A stretch of DNA of 64,000 bases from assembly GCF_900105755.1 (NCBI RefSeq), contig NZ_FNTQ01000001.1, positions 7,006,001 to 7,070,000 on the forward strand, written 5' to 3'. Made by a program: the position numbers and the translations under genes. The stretch's first letter is position 1. Each line of letters begins with the position of its first letter. A model generated the notes under the pieces. The model made no database searches. It had not been told where the DNA came from and was given only the letters and a program-made list of their open reading frames with translations. Of this stretch, positions 46,762 through 55,486 are shown one piece after another. The stretch comes from Streptomyces sp. Ag109_O5-10 (lineage in GTDB: Bacteria > Actinomycetota > Actinomycetes > Streptomycetales > Streptomycetaceae).

Positions 46762-47675
46762 TGGGCCTCTCCCTTGGTGGTGCTGTCCGCCTCGGTGCTC
46801 TCCGCGTCGGCGGCGTCCGCGTCGGCGGCCGGGGCCGCGTCGGCGGTCCGGTCCTCGACGGCGGCCTCCGCGGTCTCGACCTCGGCCGCCTCCGCCGTCC
46901 CGGGGTCGCCCTCGAAGGGCTCGCCCAGATAGGCGGCGATGACCCGGTCGTCCGCCTGGACGACGTCGGAGGTGCCCTCGACGAGCTTCTCGCCCTGCAC
47001 GAGGACGGCGACCCGGTCGCACAGGTTGAAGATGAAGCGCATGTCGTGCTCGATGACGAGGACGGCGATGCCCTTGTCCCGGATGGCGAAGACCAGTTCC
47101 TCGGTGGCCCGGGTCTCCTGCGGGTTCATGCCGGCCGTCGGCTCGTCGAGCAGCAGCAGGCCCGGCTCGCTGGCCAGCGCCCGCGCGATCTCCAGCTTGC
47201 GCTGCTCGCCGTAGGGCAGGTTGCGCGCGAGGTGGTCGCGCTTGGCGGCCAGGCCGATGAACTCCAGGAGCTCCATGGCCTTCGCCTCGGAGTCCTTCTC
47301 GGCCTTGCGGAAGCCGGGGCCGCGCAGCAGCGCCGACCACAGGCCCTCCTTGGTCCGCGTGTGGCGGCCGACGAGGACGTTCTCCAGGACGGTCATGTTG
47401 GCGAAGAGCCGGATGTTCTGGAACGTCCGGGCGATGCCCGCCTGCGTCACCAGGTGCGGCTTGGGCGGCAGCACCTTGCCCTGGTAGGAGACCGTGCCCT
47501 CGGTGGGCACGTACAGGCCGGTGAGGCAGTTGAAGAAGGTGGTCTTGCCGGCGCCGTTCGGGCCGATCAGGCCGACGATCTCGCCGCTGTTCACCGTGAA
47601 GTCCACGGACCGGACGGCGGTCAGGCCACCGAAGCGCATCGTGACGTCACGGGCTTCGAGTACAGGTGTCGTCAT
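46758..47675 (-). CDS. livG: Branched-chain amino acid ABC transporter ATP-binding protein LivG
   Basis: 305-aa ABC ATPase with Walker A GPNGAGKTTFF, signature PYGEQRKLEIARAL, Walker B LLLLDEPTAGMNP and VIEHDMRFIF. The ATPase domain ends near residue 250 (AYLGEPFEG). It is followed by an unusual acidic tail of about 50 residues rich in Ala, Glu, Asp and Thr, absent from E. coli LivG (~255 aa) and probably disordered. The gene lies five bases after livM and overlaps livF. Confidence 0.93.
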   Translation of the reverse strand: MTTPVLEARDVTMRFGGLTAVRSVDFTVNSGEIVGLIGPNGAGKTTFFNCLTGLYVPTEGTVSYQGKVLPPKPHLVTQAGIARTFQNIRLFANMTVLENVLVGRHTRTKEGLWSALLRGPGFRKAEKDSEAKAMELLEFIGLAAKRDHLARNLPYGEQRKLEIARALASEPGLLLLDEPTAGMNPQETRATEELVFAIRDKGIAVLVIEHDMRFIFNLCDRVAVLVQGEKLVEGTSDVVQADDRVIAAYLGEPFEGDPGTAEAAEVETAEAAVEDRTADAAPAADADAADAESTEADSTTKGEAQ

Positions 47676-47680
47676 GGTCC

Positions 47681-49464
47681 TTACGCCCCTGCCTTGGTGA
47701 CGGCCGGATCGTCGCTCAGCGTCGCCTGGGCCGGTACGTCGAGCTGGCCGGTCTCGTGGAACTCCAGCTGGCGGCGGCGGTTGGCGATGATGCCCTCCGG
47801 CCGGAACCGCATCAGCAGGATCAGCGCGACGCCGAAGGCGAACAGCTCGTAGTTCTGCAGGAACTGGAGCTTCTCCGGGACCAGGTAGAGCACGCTCGCG
47901 CCGAGCAGCGGGCCGCTGACGGTGCCCATGCCGCCGAGGACGACGGCGGCCAGCAGGAAGGCCGAGTTGGGCGGGGCGGCGCCGGCGAACTGGTACGGCT
48001 GCGGGTTCACGCTGTAGTTGACGTGCGCCATCACGGTGCCGGCGAGGCCCGCGAGGGAGGCGCCGAGGGCGAAGGCGATCAGCTTGACGCGGAAGCCGTT
48101 GATGCCCATGGCGGTGGCGGCGGTCTCGTCCTCGCGGATGGCGATCCAGGAGCGGCCGATACGGGAGTCGGCGGCGCGGGTGAAGACGAGCACGACGATC
48201 GCCGTGACGATGAGCATCAGGAACAGGTAGTTGGCGAACCTGCCCAGGGTGTGCCCGAGGACGTCGTGCGACTCGCCGAGGTTGAACCCGAAGATGTTCA
48301 GGTCCGGGATCTGGGTGATGCCGTTGGGGCCGCGGGTGATGTTGGGTCCGGAGGTGCCGTCGAGGTTGTTGACGGTGATCCGGAAGATCTCACCGAAGCC
48401 GAGCGTGACGATCGCCAGGTAGTCGCCGCGCAGTCGCAGCGTCGGCGCGCCGATCAGCACACCGAAGACCAGCGAGGCGGCCATGCCGGTGAGGGCGGCG
48501 GCCCAGAACGGGAAGTGCACACCGGAGAACCGGGAGTACTCCGAGCCGGAGACCAGGGCGGCCGCGTAGGCGCCGACGCCGAGGAACGCGACGTAACCGA
48601 GGTCGAGCAGACCGGTCAGGCCGACCACGATGTTCAGGCCCAGGGCGACGGTGGCGAAGATCAGGATGTTCACGCCGACGTTGGCGTTGTGATCGTCGTT
48701 CTGGGTGAACGGGAAGGCCACGGCGGCGACGAAGGCGAGCGCCGAGGCGAATCCCTTGTGGTGCGCCGCGGTGGTCGCGAAGCGGTCGACGAGGCCGGTG
48801 TGCATCAGACCCCAGGCGGCGAAGACGAGCAGCAGGAGGTAACCGATGAAGGTCTCGCTGGCGTCGTTGTCGATGCCGATGCCGTAGGAGAAGGTCAGCA
48901 GGCCGAGCGCGACGCCGACCGTGAGGACGAGGCGCTCGACGAGCGGCGACGCCTTGCCGGGAGCGGGCAGCTGAGGCTTGGTCAGGTAGCCGCGGAAGCC
49001 GCTGCCGGGGGCCGGGTGGGGCAGGGCGAGGGCGCCGACGACGGGCAGCGCGGAGGCGGCCATGGCCACGTAGGCGCCCGGGTCGAGGTTGACCAGGCCG
49101 CCGAGGTCCACGGCGATGGCGATGCCGGTGAACCAGCAGACGGCGAAGGCCGACAGCGCTGTCAGGAAGACCGGGGAGGTGGCGCCCGCGGGGTTCAGCC
49201 AGCGCAGCCACTTGACGTCCCAGAGCGTCAGCCCGAACAGCAGGGTGAGGACACCGCCCACGAGGGCGAGGATCTGCAGGCCGGCCGGGTAGCCGTAGAC
49301 CGTCAGGTCGCCGGGGAAGTCGGACGTCCAGGTCCAGCTCATGAAGGTGCTGGCGACGGTGCCCACGGCACCGACGACGACGAGCAGCCGGGCGGCGGCC
49401 AGCGGCAGCGGGACGGGCCCGCGCTCGGCCGTGGCCGGGGAGTTGGTGGTGTCGGTCATGGTGC

Positions 49465-49468
<4 letters not shown>
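47681..49468 (-). CDS. livM: Branched-chain amino acid ABC transporter permease LivM (long form)
   Basis: 595-aa permease, longer than E. coli LivM (~425 aa). The conserved LivM core occupies about residues 270-570 (GLNIVVGLTGLLDLGYVAFLG, LRGDYLAIVTLGFGEI and RSWIAIREDE, the coupling-helix region). An added N-terminal part of about 250 residues holds five or six extra hydrophobic segments. The GTG at 49468 overlaps the livH stop; the ATG at 49459 is an alternative. Pairs with LivH to form the pore. Confidence 0.92.
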
Positions 49469-50403
<935 letters not shown>

Positions 50404-50449
50404 CGCATGGCCTCCATGTGGTGGGGAGAGTCAGGGGGGCGTAGAGGGC

Positions 50450-50487
50450 GGGCCGCGCGGTGACGGTTGGTCTGTGCCGCGCGGCCC
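50450..50487 (-). terminator. Intercistronic hairpin between livK and livH
   Basis: An 11-bp perfect stem (GGGCCGCGCGG with CCGCGCGGCCC) closes a 16-nt loop. It could be a partial terminator or RNA-stabilising structure that keeps the binding-protein message more abundant than the permease message. Confidence 0.6.
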
Positions 50488-50515
50488 TGGTGGTGCGATG
50501 TGGTGGTGTGGCCGG

Positions 50516-51739
50516 TTACTTCGGCGTGGCCACACCGCTCTGGACGGACTTCCACGCACCGCTGACGACCTTGTAGACGGTCAGCTGCTTGTTCGTGGTG
50601 TCGCCGTACTGGTCGAACGAGATCTTGCCCGAGATGCCCTCGAAGGAGGTGTTCTGGACGGCGCTGACGATCTGGGAGCGGGCGTCGTCCGGGATCTTGC
50701 CGTCCTTCACGACGCTGCCGACGGCCTTGATGATCGCGGTGGTGGCGTCGTAGGAGTACGAGCCGTAGGTGCCGTAGTCACCGGGGTACTTCTTGGCCTT
50801 GTAGGTGGCCACGAAGTCCTTGGCGGCGGGCAGGGTGTCGACCGGGACACCGATCGAGGTCACCAGGTCGCCCTCGGAGGCCTTGCCGGCGGTCTGGATG
50901 TAGGTCGGGGTGAACATGCCGTCGCCGCCGAACAGCGGGATGTTGGCGCCCGCGGCCTTCAGCTGCTTGGTCAGCACCTCGGACTCGTCGTACTGGCCGC
51001 CGTAGTAGAGGATGTCGGCGCCCGAGCTCTTGATCTTCGTGACCAGGGTGGAGAAGTCGCGGTCACCGGTGTTGACGTGGTCGGTGCCGATGACCTTGCC
51101 GCCCTGCTTGGCGAACTGCTCCGAGAAGATCTTCGACAGACCCGCACCGTAGGTCTGCTTGTCGTCGACGACGAACGCCTTCTTCTTCTTGGCGACGTTG
51201 AAGGCGTAGTCCGCCGCGTAGGCGCCCTGGAGGGCGTCGGTGGTCGCGGTGCGGAAGTACGTCTTGAACGGGCGGGACGGGCTGGTCTGCCAGTTCTTGC
51301 CCATGGTCAGCTCGGGGTTGGTGTTGGACGGCGAGATCTCCACCAGGTTGGCGGTGGCGAAGACCTGCTGCATCTGCGTGGCCACACCGGAGTTGAGCGG
51401 GCCGACGACGCCGAGCACCGTCTTGTCCGAGACGAGCTGGGTGGCGTTCTGCTGGCCGGTGGCCGGGATCGCCTTGTCGTCCAGCGGCTTGATCTTGAAG
51501 GTGACGCCCGGGACGGTCTTGTTCTTGTTGGCGTCGTCGACGGCGATCTGGGCGCCGTACTGGATGCCGAGACCCGTGGCGGAGTTCTGGCCGGTCAGCG
51601 GGGCGTCGACGCCGATCGTGACCGTCACGTTGCCGCTGTCGCCGCTCTTGCTGTTGTCGCCGCGGGAGCCGCAGGCCGTGAGGGTCAGGGCTCCGGTGGT
51701 CAGCACGGAGGTAAGAATCACCAGAGAACGCTGTCGCAC
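50516..51739 (-). CDS. livK: Branched-chain amino acid ABC transporter substrate-binding lipoprotein
   Basis: 407-aa periplasmic-binding-protein fold. The signal peptide MRQRSLVILTSVLTTGALTL ends in the lipobox LTAC, so Cys23 should be lipidated by Lgt and the protein anchored outside the membrane. Family segments are IGVDAPLTGQNSATGLGIQ, VVGPLNSGVATQMQQ and YDATTAIIKAVG. The GTG start has AAAGGA six bases before it. First gene of the liv operon; captures the amino acid and passes it to LivHM. Confidence 0.93.
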   Translation of the reverse strand: MRQRSLVILTSVLTTGALTLTACGSRGDNSKSGDSGNVTVTIGVDAPLTGQNSATGLGIQYGAQIAVDDANKNKTVPGVTFKIKPLDDKAIPATGQQNATQLVSDKTVLGVVGPLNSGVATQMQQVFATANLVEISPSNTNPELTMGKNWQTSPSRPFKTYFRTATTDALQGAYAADYAFNVAKKKKAFVVDDKQTYGAGLSKIFSEQFAKQGGKVIGTDHVNTGDRDFSTLVTKIKSSGADILYYGGQYDESEVLTKQLKAAGANIPLFGGDGMFTPTYIQTAGKASEGDLVTSIGVPVDTLPAAKDFVATYKAKKYPGDYGTYGSYSYDATTAIIKAVGSVVKDGKIPDDARSQIVSAVQNTSFEGISGKISFDQYGDTTNKQLTVYKVVSGAWKSVQSGVATPK

Positions 51740-52273
51740 AATCGATCCTTTCCGCGGGCATGCGCCCCCTCGCAGGGAACGACGGATGCCGCGCCGGTAC
51801 CGAACTCCCTATGGAGCGGTGACTGGCCGTGACTCTAAGCGCGGGTGAGGAACGTGGAGGAGTGCTTGTCGAAGGCTGTGACGCTCTTGTTATGACACGA
51901 GGTAATGCAGAGCGGTACATCGTGGGGGGAAAGCAGGAATTGAGCCCGATTCGCCCCGTCCGCATTCTGAGAACCTGCAGGACCCGGCATGATCCGTTCA
52001 GGCGTCTCGACGGTTTTGGCCATGACATCAGGCCGTTGCTGTGGGCGACTTTCGAGGCAGGCGGGAGACGTGGCGGACGCTGGGAACTGGGGTGAAACGG
52101 CGAATGCAGATTACACGCGTATTACGTAGAGTTACTCCGAGGAAAGAAAGTCAAGCCTTCGGAACTTTTTCGCATTTCCCGGCGGGGTGCGCGGCGCCGG
52201 CCACCCCGGCGTTCTCTTACCGGGCGCTGACCTCGGCGCGTGGCGCCGAGGCCCTCCGCCCGCCGGCTGCCAC
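51740..52273. other. 534-bp region upstream of the liv operon
   Basis: No supported gene. A 62-codon frame at 51835-52023 lacks a ribosome binding site and streptomycete codon bias. The part at 51870-52160 is unusually A/T-rich for this genome and probably carries the livK promoter and control sites, including the GlnR-like cluster described separately. Confidence 0.5.
52110..52146 (+). promoter_or_regulatory. GlnR-like repeated sites upstream of livK
   Basis: ATTAC-n6-ATTAC-n5-GTTAC-TCCGAG-GAAAG. The last two blocks fit the GlnR pattern gTnAc-n6-GaAAc except for the final base, and the others repeat with about 11-bp phasing. Located about 370-400 bases upstream of the livK start. Binding by GlnR (or PhoP, which overlaps GlnR sites) is inference. 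Confidence 0.35.
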
Positions 52274-52768
52274 TCAGGCGCCGGTGCCCTGCTGGAGATG
52301 GACCTCGTCGCCCGGGCGCACGTCACGCAGCAGACAGGTCAGGCGTGCGCTGCACACCCGCCGCCCCTCCTCGTCACTGATCACGATCTCGTACGTCGCC
52401 GTCGAACGCCCCCGGTGCACAGGCGTGGCCACGCCTGTGACGAGGCCGGAGCGGGCGCCGCGGTGGTGCGTGCAGTTCAGGTCGACGCCGACCGCGATCT
52501 TCGAACTGCCGCCGTGCAGCATCGAACCGACCGAGCCCAGGGTCTCCGCCAGCACCGCGCTGGCACCGCCGTGCAGCAGCCCGTACGGCTGGGTGTTGCC
52601 CTCCACCGGCATGGTGCCGACGACCCGTTCCGCCGAGGCCTCCACGATCTGCACGCCCATCCGGTTGCCGAGGTGGCCCGCCGAGAACAGAGCCCCCAGG
52701 TCAATGCCGAGCGAGGCGTACTCGTCGATGACCTCCTGCGGGAACTTCACGTGCTGCTGCTCGCCCAT
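52274..52768 (-). CDS. Hotdog-fold thioesterase (PaaI/YdiI-like)
   Basis: 164-aa acyl-CoA thioesterase fold. The catalytic region NTQPYGLLHGGASAVLAETLGS has the PaaI-type HGG motif with an acidic residue following, and DLNCTHHRGARSG is the second conserved stretch. The start at the ATG 52768 (MGEQQHV) is preferred over an upstream frame. Length fits the DHNA-CoA/phenylacetyl-CoA thioesterase subgroup. It lies 90 bases after the molybdoenzyme gene on the same strand. Substrate not predictable from sequence. Confidence 0.85.
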   Translation of the reverse strand: MGEQQHVKFPQEVIDEYASLGIDLGALFSAGHLGNRMGVQIVEASAERVVGTMPVEGNTQPYGLLHGGASAVLAETLGSVGSMLHGGSSKIAVGVDLNCTHHRGARSGLVTGVATPVHRGRSTATYEIVISDEEGRRVCSARLTCLLRDVRPGDEVHLQQGTGA

Positions 52769-52858
52769 GGGCCGGCTCCGTTCGTCGTGCGGCTGTCTCT
52801 CTCGGCTGAGCAAACGCTCAGTCGGCCGCCGATTCTTCCAGACGCCCTGAGCGGGCGC

Positions 52859-55153
52859 TCAGACGGCGGCTCTCGGGTGCGGCACACCGGCCTCCAGACG
52901 GATCACCACGGACTTGCTGGCCGGGGTGTTGCTGATGTCCGCCGTCGAGTCGAGCGGCACCAGCACGTTGGTCTCCGGGTAGTACGCGGCCGCGCAGCCC
53001 CGGGAGGTCGGGTAGTACACCACCCGAAAGCCCGGAGCTCGGCGCTCCACACCGTCCTTCCACTCGCCGACCAGGTCCACGTACGACCCGTCGGAGACGC
53101 CCAGCAGCCGCGCGTCCTCCGGGTTCACCAGGACCACCCGGCGGCCGTTCCTGATGCCCCGGTAGCGGTCGTCCAGGCCGTAGATCGTGGTGTTGTACTG
53201 GTCGTGCGAGCGCAGCGTCTGCAACAGCAGCCGCCCCTCGGGCAGTTCGGGATACTCGACCGGCGCCGCCGTGAAGTTCGCCTTGCCGGTGGCCGTCGGG
53301 AAGCGCCGTTCGTCCCGCGGGGCGTGCGGGAGCGCGAAGCCGCCCGGGTGCGCCACGCGCGCGTTGAAGTCGTCGAAGCCGGGGATCACGCGCGCGATAC
53401 GGTCCCGGACCGTCGCGTAGTCCTTCTCGAACTCCTCCCACGGCGTACGGCTGTTCTCGCCGAGCACCCGGCGGGCCAGCCGGCACACGATGGCCGGCTC
53501 CGACAGCAGGTGCGGGCTCGCGGGCTCCAGGCGGCCGCGCGAGGTGTGCACCATGCCCATGGAGTCCTCGACGGTGACGAACTGCTCGCCGCTGCCCTGG
53601 AGATCGCGTTCGGTCCGGCCGAGCGTCGGCAGGATCAGCGCCCGCGCGCCCGTGACGACGTGCGAGCGGTTGAGCTTCGTCGACACGTGCACGGTCAGCC
53701 GGGCTTGGCGCACCGCCGCCTCGGTGACCTCCGTGTCGGGCGTCGCGGAGACGAAGTTGCCGCCCATCGCGAAGAAGACCTTCGCCTCGCCGTCGCGCAG
53801 CGCGCGGATGGCCCGGACGACGTCGAAGCCGTGCTCGCGCGGCGGCGCGAAGCCGAACTCCTTCTCCAGGGCGTCCAGGAAGGCCGGAGCCGGCCGCTCG
53901 AAGATGCCCATCGTGCGGTCGCCCTGCACGTTCGAATGACCGCGGACCGGGCACACGCCCGCGCCCGGCCGGCCGATGTTGCCGCGCAGCAGAAGGAAGT
54001 TGACGACCTCCCGGATCGTCGGCACCGAGTGCTTGTGCTGGGTGAGCCCCATGGCCCAGCAGACGATGGTGCGCTCCGAGGCGAGCACCATGGCGAGGGT
54101 CTTCTCGATCTCCTCGCGGGTGAGTCCGGTCGCGGTGAGCGTCTCGTGCCAGTCGGCGGCGCGGGCCGCGGTCGCGAACTCCTCGTATCCATGGGTGTGT
54201 TCGCGCACGAACTCCTCGTCGACCGCGCCCTCGGTCTCCAGCACGAGCTTGTTGAGGAGCCGGAACAGGGCCTGGTCGCCGCCGATGCGGATCTGCAGGA
54301 ACAGGTCGGTGAGGGCGGCGCCCTTGACCATGCCCCGCGGGGTCTGCGGGTTCTTGAACCGCTCCAGACCGGCCTCCGGGAGCGGGTTGACGCTGATGAT
54401 CTTCGCGCCGTTGGCCTTGGCCTTCTCCAGCGCGGAGAGCATCCGGGGGTGGTTGGTGCCCGGGTTCTGCCCCGCGACGATGATCAGGTCGGCCTTGTAC
54501 AGGTCCTCGAGGCTGACGCTGCCCTTGCCGATGCCGATGGTCTCGCTCAGCGCCGAGCCCGAGGACTCGTGGCACATGTTGGAGCAGTCCGGCAGGTTGT
54601 TGGTGCCCAGCTCGCGGGCGAACAGCTGGTACAGGAACGCGGCCTCGTTGCTGGTCCGGCCCGAGGTGTAGAAGACCGCCTCGTCGGGCGAGGAGAGGGC
54701 CGCGATCTCCTCGCCGATGATGTCGAAGGCGCGCTCCCAGTCGACCGGCACGTAGTGCTCGGCGCCCTCGGCGAGATACATGGGGTGGGTGAGCCGCCCC
54801 TGCTGGCCGAGCCAGTAACCGCTGCGGTGGTGCAGGTCGGCGACCGAGTGCGCGGCGAAGAACTCGGGGGTCACCCGGCGCAGGGTGGCCTCCTCGGCCA
54901 CCGCCTTGGCGCCGTTCTCGCAGAACTCGGCCGTGTGCCGGTGGTCGGGCTCCGGCCAGGCGCAGCCGGGGCAGTCGAAGCCGTCCTTCTGGTTCACCCG
55001 CAGCAGCGTCAGCGCGGTGCGCTTCACACCCATCTGTTGCTGGGCGATGCGCAGCGTGTGGCCGATCGCGGGCAGCCCCGCGGCCGCGTGCTTCGGCTCC
55101 GCGACCTCCGGCGCGTCCTGAACCGGGTCCTCCTTGGGCGGCTTCGTCGCCAT
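52859..55153 (-). CDS. FdhF/YdeP-type molybdopterin oxidoreductase
   Basis: 764-aa member of the bis-molybdopterin (DMSO reductase) superfamily, close to the YdeP/FdhF-like oxidoreductases. The N-terminal FDCPGCAWPEPDHRHTAEFCENG has Cys residues typical of YdeP rather than the CxxC-x3-C-x26-C 4Fe-4S signature of classical formate dehydrogenases. Cofactor-binding stretches include YTSGRTSNEAAFLYQ, CHESSGSALSETIG and GNFVSATPDTEVTE, with a C-terminal molydopterin-binding domain (HDQYNTTIYGLDDRYRGI). No Tat signal, so cytoplasmic. No FdhD or accessory gene is adjacent. Physiological substrate unknown; in E. coli YdeP relates to acid resistance. Confidence 0.87.
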   Translation of the reverse strand: MATKPPKEDPVQDAPEVAEPKHAAAGLPAIGHTLRIAQQQMGVKRTALTLLRVNQKDGFDCPGCAWPEPDHRHTAEFCENGAKAVAEEATLRRVTPEFFAAHSVADLHHRSGYWLGQQGRLTHPMYLAEGAEHYVPVDWERAFDIIGEEIAALSSPDEAVFYTSGRTSNEAAFLYQLFARELGTNNLPDCSNMCHESSGSALSETIGIGKGSVSLEDLYKADLIIVAGQNPGTNHPRMLSALEKAKANGAKIISVNPLPEAGLERFKNPQTPRGMVKGAALTDLFLQIRIGGDQALFRLLNKLVLETEGAVDEEFVREHTHGYEEFATAARAADWHETLTATGLTREEIEKTLAMVLASERTIVCWAMGLTQHKHSVPTIREVVNFLLLRGNIGRPGAGVCPVRGHSNVQGDRTMGIFERPAPAFLDALEKEFGFAPPREHGFDVVRAIRALRDGEAKVFFAMGGNFVSATPDTEVTEAAVRQARLTVHVSTKLNRSHVVTGARALILPTLGRTERDLQGSGEQFVTVEDSMGMVHTSRGRLEPASPHLLSEPAIVCRLARRVLGENSRTPWEEFEKDYATVRDRIARVIPGFDDFNARVAHPGGFALPHAPRDERRFPTATGKANFTAAPVEYPELPEGRLLLQTLRSHDQYNTTIYGLDDRYRGIRNGRRVVLVNPEDARLLGVSDGSYVDLVGEWKDGVERRAPGFRVVYYPTSRGCAAAYYPETNVLVPLDSTADISNTPASKSVVIRLEAGVPHPRAAV

Positions 55154-55486
55154 CGCACGCTCTCCCTCTACGCCGGCACCACTGCCCTGTGCACCCGATA
55201 GTCGCACGCGCCGGCGACGACGATCGAGTACGGGCTGCCCGGCGGAGGCGGAACCAATGCCTGACAGAGCCGCGCTCTCCCGGCACCCCGTCCGGTCCCG
55301 CCGTCCCCGCGGCCGACCTGCGGCCGCCGGTCCGCCTCTCCCCGCCCTCTCCCCGCTTCGAAGCCGCCGCCGGGTTTCTCCGCCGCCGCGGCGATCAGCC
55401 ACGACGGCGCTGTCCGGCAGTGCCGAGCTCACCGCACTCCCGGCCGTCGGCCCTCACTGTCAGTGCGGCGTGGCAGGATCGGGGGC
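55154..55486. other. 333-bp divergent region between the molybdoenzyme gene and polA
   Basis: No gene supported. It contains repeat family 2 copy 2 (55399-55425) and a short palindrome CACTGTCAGTG (55455-55465) about 20 bases before the polA start. No clear -10/-35 pair. Confidence 0.5.
55399..55425 (+). repeat. Dispersed 27-bp repeat, family 2, copy 2
   Basis: CCACGACGGCGCTGTCCGGC followed by AGTGCCG. Direct-orientation counterpart at 58720; the two bracket polA. Copy 1 at 1138 is inverted. Confidence 0.6.

Noticed and set aside
51835..52023. 62-codon frame upstream of livK as a leader peptide
   Set aside because: No ribosome binding site, no branched-chain codon run, codon use unlike neighbours and no attenuator hairpin after it.
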